Source of the DNA: Paraburkholderia caffeinitolerans
GTDB taxonomy: Bacteria; Pseudomonadota; Gammaproteobacteria; Burkholderiales; Burkholderiaceae
Direction of reading: 5' to 3'
Assembly: GCF_902859945.1 (NCBI RefSeq)
Contig: NZ_CADIKL010000017.1
Location: forward strand, 62,001 to 126,000
DNA length: 64,000 nucleotides
The notes under the pieces were generated by a model, which was not told the origin of the DNA, did no database searches, and worked only from the letters and a program-made list of their open reading frames with translations. The position numbers and the translations under genes were made by a program. Positions 46,891 through 55,047 of this stretch are shown piece by piece. Positions within the stretch are counted from its first letter, which is position 1; every line of letters begins with the position of its first letter.

Positions 46891-48234
46891 TCACCATGCC
46901 GAATTCGAAAGCGAGTCTGAAGCGGGACCGGCGAGTGCTTTTGCATGTAGCTGGAAACGGCGATGTTCCTCTGGCGGAACCAGCGACCCGCCCGTCGCCC
47001 AAATTACGTGCGTTGACCGCTGCATGTCCGCATTGAGACTGCGCAGGTAGTCGCGGCCGCAAGGCGATTGGGCCAGCCAGCCAGGGCCGCCGACGGCAGC
47101 CGCTGCCGATGGCTCCAGTTCCACTCCGGTTGCGCGTTGAACCGCCAGCAGGCATGCGTAGAGTTCTTCATCGCTTACGGTGAATACACCCGACAGTTGG
47201 GACGCCATCAAAGGACTGACCAGTTGCGACGCCTGTCCCACGGCAAGGCCATCGGCCTCTGTCCGGTTGTCGAGACCCATGTCATAGACGGACACCGGCT
47301 CGTCGGAACCGGCCGCAAGCTGGACAAGCATGCACGGCGAAGCCACAGGCTCCGCAAAGAAACAATGGACGTGTTCGCCGAAAAGCGCCTTAAGTCCATA
47401 GGTAATCCCGCCCGGTGCACCACCGACACCGCAGGGGATATAGACGAATAGCGGATGCGCTGCATCCACGATGCGGCCCGACTCCGCAAGTTGCGCCGCC
47501 AGATGGCGAGCGCTCGCGGCATATCCGAGGAACAGCAACAATGAACGCTCGTCGTCCACGAAATGGCAGCGCGGCCGATCTAGCGCCTGCAATCGTCCGG
47601 CGGCGACTGCTTGCGCGTAGTCACCGTCGTGCTCGACCACGCGTACACCGCGTCTTCTCAACCGCTCCTTCTTCCAGGACTTCGCGTCCGTCGACATATG
47701 AACGATCGACTCGAATCCCAGAGCGGCGGCCATTACGCCGATGCTCAAGCCGAGATTGCCGGTACTGCCGACGATGATGGCGTGCTTCGCGAACAGCTCG
47801 CGTGCCGCGGTCGACGCGAGGACCCGCCGATCGCCCTGGGCGTCGAGTAGCCCATGTTCGATCGCAATCGATTCCGCGAGCGCGAGCACTTCGTGAAAGC
47901 CGCCGCGCGCCTTGATGGACCCCGCGATCGGCAATGCGTCATCGCGCTTGATGAACCAGGCTCCCCGCGCGTCCGACGAAAGCGATAACGCTTGGTGCAA
48001 GCCATCGGCCGGCATCAGGTCCGACTCCACTTTTCCCGCGCTCGCGGCGAGTTCGGGGAAAAGTTTGGCCATTAGCGGCTCGCATCGCGCCAGCCTCGCC
48101 TCGGCGAGCGCAATGTCGTCGAGCGATGGCGCGTCGTGGGGCAATGGGCTGCCGACATCCGGGTTCAGCCACAGTAGCGGGCGGAGTGATTGTAGTTTTG
48201 CTAATAGGGAGGAAGATTGAAGCAGAATGCTCAT
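46891..48234 (-). CDS. dsdA: D-serine ammonia-lyase (D-serine dehydratase)
   Basis: A 447-residue PLP enzyme that converts D-serine to pyruvate and ammonia. The lysine Schiff-base motif is PIAGSIKARGG with Lys108, and GSTGNLGLSIG and CGVGGAPGGI bind the PLP phosphate, as in E. coli DsdA. FAEPVASPCMLVQLA follows. Length is normal. It is divergent from a DsdC-like LysR gene 81 bp away, the arrangement known in other bacteria, and likely serves D-serine detoxification or use. Confidence 0.93.
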   Translation of the reverse strand: MSILLQSSSLLAKLQSLRPLLWLNPDVGSPLPHDAPSLDDIALAEARLARCEPLMAKLFPELAASAGKVESDLMPADGLHQALSLSSDARGAWFIKRDDALPIAGSIKARGGFHEVLALAESIAIEHGLLDAQGDRRVLASTAARELFAKHAIIVGSTGNLGLSIGVMAAALGFESIVHMSTDAKSWKKERLRRRGVRVVEHDGDYAQAVAAGRLQALDRPRCHFVDDERSLLLFLGYAASARHLAAQLAESGRIVDAAHPLFVYIPCGVGGAPGGITYGLKALFGEHVHCFFAEPVASPCMLVQLAAGSDEPVSVYDMGLDNRTEADGLAVGQASQLVSPLMASQLSGVFTVSDEELYACLLAVQRATGVELEPSAAAAVGGPGWLAQSPCGRDYLRSLNADMQRSTHVIWATGGSLVPPEEHRRFQLHAKALAGPASDSLSNSAW

Positions 48235-48315
48235 CGATCGGTCCTTGGCTCGTTAAGCTATATCGTGCCGACGATGCTACGATTTCATGAATTCGCGACA
48301 AAGCGTTAATTTCTA

Positions 48316-49305
48316 ATGAAGGCATTAGCCTTACTTATACCTATGCGACTAGACGGTTCAATCCTTGGCGCCCTTCATTGTTTTGAAACCGCGGGCCGGC
48401 TCCTGAGCTTCACGAAGACCGCCCAGGCGTTCAACCTGACGCAAAGTGCCGTCAGCCAGCAGATTCGCCATCTGGAGGAGCGCCTGGGTTATGCGCTTTT
48501 CGTGCGCCAGGCACGCGGGCTCAAGATGACCGAAAAGGGCGAGGCTCTCCTCGACACGATGTCGAGCGCTTTCGCCGACATCAATCGGACGCTTCAGGAA
48601 CTCGGCATGTCGAATGCGCCGTTACAGGTGAGTTGCCTCCCCTCATTCGCGCTGCAATGGTTGATGCCGAGATTGAGCGAGTTTCACAGGCAACAGCCGA
48701 AAGTCTCGGTCCGCCTCAAGGCCGAGTTCCAGATTCTGGACCGGCAGGCCATGGACGCCGACGATATAGACGTGGCAGTGCGTTACGACCCGGTTCAATA
48801 CAGTCGGCTGCACGCCGACGTCATCATGGACGAGTACCTCTTTCCGGTCGCCACACCCGAGTATCTGGCTAAGCATCCGGCCTGCGCCAATGGGGAATCG
48901 CTCGAAGATGTCGTGTTGCTGCATGACGCCTCGCCGTGGGTCGATGCGCCCGAGTTCGTGGAGTGGCGCACCTGGCTAGAGGAGTTTCGCCCGGCGTGGA
49001 CCCAGTATCTGGACGGCCCCCAGTTTAATTTCTCCAGCCTCGCTATCACTGCCGCATTAAACCATCAGGGCGTGGCGATGGGGCGCGCGGCCCTGGTTCA
49101 TGACGAGATCAGGAGTGGGCGGCTTGTCAATGTGTTCGGAAAGCACGCGCGGGCGCCGGCGCGCTATATGCTGCTTTCCCGCCAACCCGACGATCCACGC
49201 ACGGCGGCTTTTTCGAACTGGCTCAAGGGCGAGTGCGCGCGCTTCGATGATGCGCGGATGCAATTGCTGATGGGCGGGGGAGGCGACTGGGTCAGCTCAA
49301 GCTGA
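48316..49305 (+). CDS. DsdC-like LysR-family regulator of dsdA
   Basis: A 329-residue LysR regulator. The helix-turn-helix is SFTKTAQAFNLTQSAVSQQIRHLEERLGYALFVR (split here near residues 31-64). Effector-domain features FEWRTW-type and AITAALNHQGVAMGRAALV correspond to DsdC text. It starts at 48316 or, less likely, 48343; neither has a clear ribosome site. Divergent placement beside dsdA makes it the D-serine-responsive activator (known role of DsdC; assigned here by position and similarity). Confidence 0.82.
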   Translation: MKALALLIPMRLDGSILGALHCFETAGRLLSFTKTAQAFNLTQSAVSQQIRHLEERLGYALFVRQARGLKMTEKGEALLDTMSSAFADINRTLQELGMSNAPLQVSCLPSFALQWLMPRLSEFHRQQPKVSVRLKAEFQILDRQAMDADDIDVAVRYDPVQYSRLHADVIMDEYLFPVATPEYLAKHPACANGESLEDVVLLHDASPWVDAPEFVEWRTWLEEFRPAWTQYLDGPQFNFSSLAITAALNHQGVAMGRAALVHDEIRSGRLVNVFGKHARAPARYMLLSRQPDDPRTAAFSNWLKGECARFDDARMQLLMGGGGDWVSSS

Positions 49306-49316
49306 TCTCGCCGCGC

Positions 49317-50741
49317 TCAGAGGAAGTTCCTGATTAGCATCGTCACCCACCACCAGGCACCGCCGCAGCCGGCGGCCCGGCAGCGCGCATCGGGATCCGC
49401 CAGAAGGCGGCCACTGGCGTCGCTCACCGAACTTGAGTTGCGCAGGAAGTACGCCACGCTGTCTTGCAAGGGATCGAGCCCGTCCTCAGGGATATCTATC
49501 CACAGGCCGTTTTCGGTATTCAAGCGGGCCGACAGCGAATCGAAATTGAAACTGCCGAGATAATATCGATGGCCGTCGATGAGGACCAGCTTGGCGTGCA
49601 TCATGCGGTTCTCTCGGTCGGAATATTCGCGCACCTCGATCCCGGCATTCACCAAGCCGGGCAGATCGTCGGCATAGGCGCGCCCGACTGCGGGGAATTC
49701 CTGCGTGATGCTCGCCAGCGAGGCGCTCACCAGGATCACGTGGACACCTTCGCGCCGCTTGCGCTCAAGCGCCTCGCGCAGTTCCGGCACCAGGATCAGG
49801 TAGGGGTTGATGATCAGGATTTCGTGCTGCGCCGTATCGAACGCTTGTAGCATGTCCTGCAACGTGCCTGGCAAGCGCTTGTCGGGCCAGTCGTGGACAT
49901 AGCGCAGGCGATCGCAGGCGATCGGCATCCAGGCGGGATCAAAATCCGCCCCGGCAGCGGGCGGAGCGGCGGGATCATCAGGCGTATCGGAGGCAGTGGG
50001 TGTATCGGTTGCGGCCAGGTCCGTCTTCCGGGCTGCAGCATCGAGCGGAGCCAGCAGCCATTCGCGCCAATAACGGATGCGCGCCGGGTCCAGCGTCGCG
50101 TAACCCTCAGAGACGCGATAAGGACTTGCGACTTTGAGGAATTTTTCCGGCTCGGGGCGAACCACTTCCGGGCTATTCCAGAACAGGGCGAAATGCTGGT
50201 ACATGGCGTGCAGGGAGGAAGCATCCTGGCCGGCGTCGCCCGACACCATCAGATCGCGCTCGCTGAGCCAGCTGCGGAAGCTCGCATCCCAGATCGAGGT
50301 ACTGCCGATCACGGCCGTGTCGCCAACCAGGAACAGTTTGTCGTGCATGCGATGCGAAATCTCGACGAGATCGGATCGTGGATGGAAGATTCGGAGTTCC
50401 ATGCCGGGAGCCACCTCGTGCAGGGCGACGATCAACTCGTCCTCGAACGGGTAGTGCGGCTCGGGGCCGATGCCGTCGACCAGCAGCTTGACCGGCACGC
50501 CTCGGCGCGCAGCCTCGACCAGATGACGCAACAGCAGGCCGCCGGTCTGATCGATTTCGAAGATGTAGGCGAGGATGCGGATCTGTTCGGTAGGCGTGGC
50601 ACGGTCGACCAGCGCAATCCGCGACTGCATCAACTGACCGTCTTCAAGACTGGCGACCAGGTCGACACATTGCGCGTGGCCTTGCTGAGAAGCGGCCAAC
50701 ACGCATGCCAGAATGAGCGCCAGGCTTCTTGTGGTGGTCAT
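49317..50741 (-). CDS. Secreted phospholipase D-family protein with two HKD motifs
   Basis: A 474-residue protein with a signal peptide (MTTTRSLALILACVLAASQQ, cleavage near AQC at residues 23-25). Two catalytic HxKxxxxD motifs are present: HDKLFLVGD with His133, and HAKLVLID with His382. The separation and overall pattern match cardiolipin synthase- and PLD-type transferases/hydrolases. A Pro/Asp/Ala-rich linker (TPTASDTPDDPAAPPAAG) lies between the domains. It is probably periplasmic or secreted. It converges on dsdC and no neighbour suggests its substrate. Confidence 0.85.
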   Translation of the reverse strand: MTTTRSLALILACVLAASQQGHAQCVDLVASLEDGQLMQSRIALVDRATPTEQIRILAYIFEIDQTGGLLLRHLVEAARRGVPVKLLVDGIGPEPHYPFEDELIVALHEVAPGMELRIFHPRSDLVEISHRMHDKLFLVGDTAVIGSTSIWDASFRSWLSERDLMVSGDAGQDASSLHAMYQHFALFWNSPEVVRPEPEKFLKVASPYRVSEGYATLDPARIRYWREWLLAPLDAAARKTDLAATDTPTASDTPDDPAAPPAAGADFDPAWMPIACDRLRYVHDWPDKRLPGTLQDMLQAFDTAQHEILIINPYLILVPELREALERKRREGVHVILVSASLASITQEFPAVGRAYADDLPGLVNAGIEVREYSDRENRMMHAKLVLIDGHRYYLGSFNFDSLSARLNTENGLWIDIPEDGLDPLQDSVAYFLRNSSSVSDASGRLLADPDARCRAAGCGGAWWWVTMLIRNFL

Positions 50742-51163
50742 GATGTGGCGAACGGGTTCGATGTATCTCCGGCCCTGCGTTCTTGAAGGTCTGGAAGGCT
50801 TTGTCGCGTTAGCGCGGTCAAGTAGCTCGCGGTTACTTCGAGAAGGCGAACAGAACGGCGAGCCCGAGATAGTTACCGTGGACACGAGCGGCCCGAATCT
50901 GGCTGCACATTGAGCACGCAGCGGACAGGACATCAGCGCAGTTGGGAGAATGGCTTTCCAGAATGTCCGATTGTCGCCGATCTATGAGCACTGTTCCAAC
51001 GACCGCTCATGGCGGCGGATTCAACCGGTCGATGCAACACCTGGAACTTGCGTGAGCAGCGGACCGGCCCCAACCCAACGGACCGCGGCAAGCTCGCGAC
51101 GAAACGGCACATCGTCGTAGATGCCAGAGGTATTCCCCTGGCCGCGGACTTTATTCGTCGCCA
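50742..51163. other. Gene-free stretch with an IS5-type transposase remnant
   Basis: These 422 bp between the PLD-family gene and the papain-like orphan contain no complete gene. The first 150 bp show no recognisable feature; the remainder includes the transposase fragment listed below. Confidence 0.6.
51060..51152 (+). mobile_element. IS5-family transposase fragment
   Basis: One frame reads NPTDRGKLATKRHIVVDARG followed by IPLA, closely resembling the conserved KRSSKRHLVVDGRG-type region just before the second catalytic aspartate of IS5-group transposases. Only some 30 residues remain, without terminal repeats. It marks an old insertion. Confidence 0.7.
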
Positions 51164-51814
51164 TCAATAAGCGCCGTTGATAACCCCGGCATTTAACCAG
51201 GAGTGATTTCTTGAGAAATATTTCTGCATTTCTGCCGGACTGGTATATTTGTAATTGAGATTTATCCCGCTTGTTACGGGAAGTCCAAGCATTTGCGCTG
51301 CCATTGAATATGCAAGGACAACAAAATTTGAGCAGAAGAATGATCGGTTCGTTCCGTTCGGGCTTGTGAAATCATTCATCATGTCTTCCGCCAACGTGCC
51401 CGAAACAGGGTTTTTGGTTACGTTGCCGCTTTTGTAGGCCGAAATGGTGGCGCCTCCTTGGCTATAGCTCCCAAAGCCATTGTCGGTTTGCGCTTTTTCC
51501 ACCAGATTTGCGGCCAGATCGGCTGCAAGGTGTCGCAAGGCCTGATTGCCTCCAAGATGCCAAACGTGCCACGAATAATGGGAATTAGGATTGGGTTCAA
51601 GAAATCTCAAACCCGAGCCGACGCTCTCGGCGATCGCCTTGCTGTGACCCGCCACCGAGCCTACATAAATGGCTGCGTGGACTATGTTTGAAAAACCACC
51701 AGAACTCGCCCCCGTTTTCTGACCGATCTGAATTATTTTATGGGTAACATTGCCGGTGGAGACTTTTAAAAGCACATCTCCGGTATGGACGGCTACATTT
51801 CCAAATCGTTGCAT
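51164..51814 (-). CDS. Orphan papain-like cysteine peptidase-like protein (YiiX/NlpC-P60-like, permuted)
   Basis: A 216-residue protein with the circularly permuted papain/NlpC arrangement: a histidine-containing strand first (FSNIVHAAIYVGSVAG, His46) and the cysteine late (SFFCSNFVVLAYSMA, Cys161). YiiX and LRAT-like proteins have this order. There is no signal peptide. Base composition is clearly lower in GC than the flanks, and an IS5 fragment and long inverted repeat sit nearby, so it was probably acquired. AAGGAG supports the ATG at 51814. It could be a peptidoglycan or lipid hydrolase or an effector; nothing in the sequence decides. Confidence 0.65.
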   Translation of the reverse strand: MQRFGNVAVHTGDVLLKVSTGNVTHKIIQIGQKTGASSGGFSNIVHAAIYVGSVAGHSKAIAESVGSGLRFLEPNPNSHYSWHVWHLGGNQALRHLAADLAANLVEKAQTDNGFGSYSQGGATISAYKSGNVTKNPVSGTLAEDMMNDFTSPNGTNRSFFCSNFVVLAYSMAAQMLGLPVTSGINLNYKYTSPAEMQKYFSRNHSWLNAGVINGAY

Positions 51815-52401
51815 TTCCCATTTCTCCTTGGTTGAAAGCTTCCATTTGTTCGGCCAACAGCGCGTGCATAGAATCGAAGACGAGCCGACTCGCGCAAGCC
51901 GCCGGCGAGGGAAACCGCTCCGGCATGGCGCCGCGGCGCGGCGCGCTGCGTCGGCAGGAAGGGCCATCGGGCGCTTACCAGCGGGCGCATCGGATGCCGC
52001 CCACAGGGAACGCGATCGGGGCGGGGCACAAAGCAAGATGCCTCCGGACGCGTGGCAGGCCTGCGCAGGCTCGTACACCGATAAGACGAGCGGCGCGCCG
52101 AATAATTGAAACCTGAGCTCATGCATGCCGAACTGCTCCGTATCGAACGGGGCACTCCAACTCTTGAGAGGACGCTGGGAATTTATATTCGACAGGGGCG
52201 GAGAGCACCCGTCGGGTTCACAGGGGTTGGCTGGAAGCTTGTTTGCCTGACGGCGAGGGGGCGACGAGCTCTCCGCGTCAATTCGGTCGGTGCCTTGTGC
52301 GATGGTGGCTTGCACAGACGCTAGAGGGAGCGGGTCGGACTCGGAAGTTCGGCAATGAGCGCTGGTTGTGCGCGGCAGCATCGACCGCGAACTTCCGTAG
52401 T

Positions 52402-52487
52402 CGTTAGGGTTTATTCGACGCCTGCCGACATGCGCGGAGGCATGCACATTCCTGCGGCCGATGGCAGGCGTCGAATAACCCTTAACG
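52402..52487. repeat. 25-bp imperfect inverted repeat around a 36-bp core
   Basis: Arms 52402-52426 (starting CGTTAGGGTTTATTCGACG) and 52463-52487 (ending CGAATAACCCTTAACG) match in 23 of 25 positions as an inverted repeat. The core itself has CATGC and GCATG as a nested dyad. No T tract follows. It resembles a mobile-element or recombination-site end pair more than a terminator, but none is recognised. Confidence 0.6.
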
Positions 52488-52603
52488 AACTCGGTCCGTG
52501 CGGTCGTCATGGGCCACCAGTTTGCGACCGTTCGGAATTTTGCACTTTCGTTGGCACAGACGGCCAGTTTTTATTAACTTTGGCATGCTCGCGCCATCCC
52601 CAC

Positions 52604-52644
52604 TGTCCCAACAAAGCAAACGATTGTCCCCGATAAGCAAGCGG
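52604..52644 (+). promoter_or_regulatory. Two direct repeats spaced 21 bp upstream of BKACE copy 2
   Basis: Elements at 52604-52623 and 52625-52644 both begin TGTCCC and share AAGCAA at positions 11-16 and CG at 18-19; 14 of 20 positions agree and their starts are 21 bp apart. The same TGTCCC head and spacing occur upstream of BKACE copy 1, pointing to the same AraC-type regulation. Confidence 0.7.
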
Positions 52645-52772
52645 GAAAGATAACTCCGCCGGATACTCCTGAGCATGGATCGAAGCCGGACGCGCCGCTC
52701 AACACCGCGCTCCAGTCTCGCCGACTACCGCTCCTGCTCAAGCCAGCAGCAGCCATTCCCTGGAGACGCATC

Positions 52773-53831
52773 ATGAATTTTCTCGACGGCCACCTGTTTC
52801 CCGAGAACCAGCAGCCCCTGATCATCACGGCCGCGCCTTATGCGCCGGGCTGGTTGCCCAGCGACTTTCCGGAGGACATCCCGGTCACGATGGAGGAACA
52901 AATCCAGAAGGCGGTGGACTGCTACAACGCGGGCGCGACGGTGCTGCACCTGCACGTGCGCGAGTTGGACGGCAAGGGCAGCAAGCGTCTGTCGAAGTTC
53001 AACGAACTGATCGCCGGGGTGCGCAAGGCGGTGCCGGAGATGATCATTCAGGTGGGCGGCTCGATCTCGTTCGCTCCCGAAAACGAAGGGCAGGCGGCCA
53101 AATGGCTCTCCGACGATACCCGGCACATGCTGGCCGAGCTCGAGCCCACGCCGGACCAGGTCACGGTGACGGTCAACACTTCGCAGATGAACGTCACCGA
53201 TCAGGCCGAAGACGCCGACTTCCGCGGCACTTCGCGCGAGAACCCGACGCTCTTCAACGCGTACAAGGAAATGACGGTGCCCGCGCAGCCGGGCTGGGTG
53301 GAGGAGCATGTGCGCCGCCTGACCGCCAAGGGCATCCAGAGCGCGTTCCAGTGCTACAACCTCAACAGCTTCGAGTCGGTGGAGCGGCTGATGCGCCGCG
53401 GCTTCTACAAGGGCCCGCTGGTGATGAACTGGGTGGCCATCGCGGGCGGCATGGATACGCCGAACGTCTACAGCCTGGCCAACTTCATCCGCTCGGTGCC
53501 CGATGGCGCGGTGGTCACGGTGGAAAGCAACGTGCGCAACGTGCTGCCGGTCAACATGATGGGCATTGCGATGGGCCTGCACGTGCGCTGCGGCACGGAG
53601 GACTGCTTGTGGAATCAGTCGCGCACCGAAAAGCAGAGCACCGTGAAGCAGATCGAGCAGCTCGTGCGTATCTCGCGGGAGTTCGGCCGGCCGATCGCCA
53701 CCGCGAAAGAGGCGCGCGAGATCAGCAAGATTGGCGTGTTCTACGACACGGTGGAGGAATCGCTGCACGCGAATGGCTTCGCGCCTAACCGCAACGGCGG
53801 CAACCAGGGCTTTCTGCGCAAGACCGCCTGA
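52773..53831 (+). CDS. Beta-keto acid cleavage enzyme (BKACE, DUF849 family), copy 2
   Basis: A 352-residue paralogue of the protein at 24748-25806. An ungapped comparison by eye gives about 47 substitutions (about 87% identity), with the zinc histidines His59 and His61 kept. The most divergent short segment is around residues 139-160, near ADFRGTSREN. A GGAGA site precedes the ATG. Unlike copy 1, its AraC-type regulator is convergent and downstream rather than divergent. Confidence 0.88.
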   Translation: MNFLDGHLFPENQQPLIITAAPYAPGWLPSDFPEDIPVTMEEQIQKAVDCYNAGATVLHLHVRELDGKGSKRLSKFNELIAGVRKAVPEMIIQVGGSISFAPENEGQAAKWLSDDTRHMLAELEPTPDQVTVTVNTSQMNVTDQAEDADFRGTSRENPTLFNAYKEMTVPAQPGWVEEHVRRLTAKGIQSAFQCYNLNSFESVERLMRRGFYKGPLVMNWVAIAGGMDTPNVYSLANFIRSVPDGAVVTVESNVRNVLPVNMMGIAMGLHVRCGTEDCLWNQSRTEKQSTVKQIEQLVRISREFGRPIATAKEAREISKIGVFYDTVEESLHANGFAPNRNGGNQGFLRKTA

Positions 53832-53852
53832 TCGCCGGAGCGTTGGAGCGAG

Positions 53853-54941
53853 TCAATCGGCCGGTGCGTTCTGGCTGGCCGATTGTTGGTCCGCTTGTTG
53901 GTCCGATTGTTTATCCGCTTGTTTATTTGCCTGTTCATCCGCTTGCTTGCGCCACTGCGAGACGCTGCAGCCGAAGGCGCTCCGGAACCAGTGGCTGAAA
54001 CTGCTGTGTGCGGAAAAGCCCAGCAGCACCGCGACCTCGCCGACCGGCAGGTCGCTCTCCAGCAAGTGGCGCACCGCCAGTTCCTCGCGCATCTGATTGA
54101 GCATCGCCGAGAACGTCAGCCCTTCGTCGCTGAGGTGGCGGTGCAGCGTGCGGCGGTCCACGCGCAGATGCCGCGCCACCAGTTGCGCCGTGCATCGTCC
54201 GCCGGGAAGCAGCGCCAGGATCACTTCCCGGCAGGCTTCGCGCATGCCTTCGCCACGGCGGCGCAGCGCCGATTCCAGATAGTCCCTCGCGAAATACGCG
54301 GCCCCCGGGTCCTCGCGCGTGCGCGGCATCGACAGGTTGGCCGCCGCGCAGACCAGACCGTTGAACGGCTGATTGAACAGGGGGTTGCGGCCGAAGAAGA
54401 CCCGATAGGGCGTCATGTCGGCTGGCGGGCGGTGCGTGAAGCAAATCTGCTGCGGGCGCCACTGGGGGCCGATCAGTTCGCGCAGAATGCGCAGTTTCAC
54501 GGCCACCGCGAGTTCCATCGCCTGGCGCGTGGAGAGCCCTGGCCTCGGCAGCAGCGCTTCCCGGATCACGACGGACTGGCCGGCTTCTTCGATGCTTGTG
54601 ACCAGCGCGGCGCTCAGCAGCTTTTCATAACGGCACAAGGTGTCGAGCGCCTGGCGTGGGGTGGGCTCGTCTTTGAGCACCAGCCAGATCGGCCCGAGGT
54701 TGGAGAGCGTGCGCCGCGCCGCGAGCCGCAACGCGAAATCCTCCACGCCGGTTTCGCGTGCGGCGACCTCGAGCAGTTCGCGCACGGCGTGGCTGGGGAT
54801 GAGCGCCTCGGGGTTATCGAGCACGCGCGCCGAGATGCCCGCCGCGCGCAGGAACGCATAGGGATCACGCCCGAGCGACTCCACCAGTTCGATATAGCCG
54901 TTCAGGCTGGCGCTGCGTATCAGCTTGTCGACGTATTGCAT
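53853..54941 (-). CDS. AraC-family regulator of the OruR/ArgR type, with repetitive C-terminal tail
   Basis: A 362-residue regulator with the same N-terminal arabinose-binding-like domain and C-terminal helix-turn-helix (CTAQLVARHLRVDRRTLHRHLS, LLGFSAHSSFSHWFRSAFG) as the regulator next to BKACE copy 1. Its C-terminus carries six degenerate four-residue units, from QADE to QSAS, encoded by 12-nt DNA repeats and absent from the paralogue. It converges on BKACE copy 2. Its likely target is that gene's paired TGTCCC repeats. Confidence 0.85.
   Translation of the reverse strand: MQYVDKLIRSASLNGYIELVESLGRDPYAFLRAAGISARVLDNPEALIPSHAVRELLEVAARETGVEDFALRLAARRTLSNLGPIWLVLKDEPTPRQALDTLCRYEKLLSAALVTSIEEAGQSVVIREALLPRPGLSTRQAMELAVAVKLRILRELIGPQWRPQQICFTHRPPADMTPYRVFFGRNPLFNQPFNGLVCAAANLSMPRTREDPGAAYFARDYLESALRRRGEGMREACREVILALLPGGRCTAQLVARHLRVDRRTLHRHLSDEGLTFSAMLNQMREELAVRHLLESDLPVGEVAVLLGFSAHSSFSHWFRSAFGCSVSQWRKQADEQANKQADKQSDQQADQQSASQNAPAD
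53875..53946. repeat. Degenerate 12-bp minisatellite in the AraC gene C-terminus
   Basis: Six 12-bp units (from CTGGCCGATTGT at 53875 through TCATCCGCTTGC to 53946) encode the units QADE, QANK, QADK, QSDQ, QADQ and QSAS on the minus strand. Because the unit is a multiple of three, slippage would change tail length without breaking the frame. Confidence 0.75.
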
Positions 54942-54986
54942 CGCAGGGTCTGTTTACCTATGTCGTGACGCCGGTTCCGAAGGACC

Positions 54987-55015
54987 AAGGGCGGTGCGCA
55001 TCGCGCACCGCCCTT
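54987..55015 (-). terminator. Perfect 13-bp hairpin after the TauD-type gene
   Basis: Arms AAGGGCGGTGCGC (54987-54999) and GCGCACCGCCCTT (55003-55015) are perfectly complementary with a 3-nt loop. It lies 33 bp beyond the stop of the minus-strand dioxygenase gene and before the AraC-type gene, separating their transcripts. Confidence 0.7.
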
Positions 55016-55047
55016 GCAGTATCTCCGTCGCGCCACGCGAGAGGCGA

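Larger units (their letters stand above)
51815..52772. other. Long non-coding or degraded stretch before BKACE copy 2
   Basis: No intact gene was accepted in these 958 bp. In 51815-52130 minus, protein-like text appears in more than one frame (for example LVFDSMHALLAEQMEAFNQ and MHELRFQLFGAPLVLSVYEP), which may be a decayed, frameshifted gene. The rest holds the 25-bp inverted repeat and the TGTCCC repeats listed separately. Confidence 0.5.

Noticed and set aside
51164..51814. Type VI secretion effector assignment for the papain-like protein
   Set aside because: No VgrG, PAAR, Hcp, immunity or other secretion gene is nearby, so this would rest on the fold alone.
52402..52487. The 25-bp inverted repeat as an integron attC site
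   Set aside because: Its outer ends read GTTA...TAAC, the reverse of the RYYYAAC...GTTRRRY order of attC boxes, and no integrase or cassette array is present.
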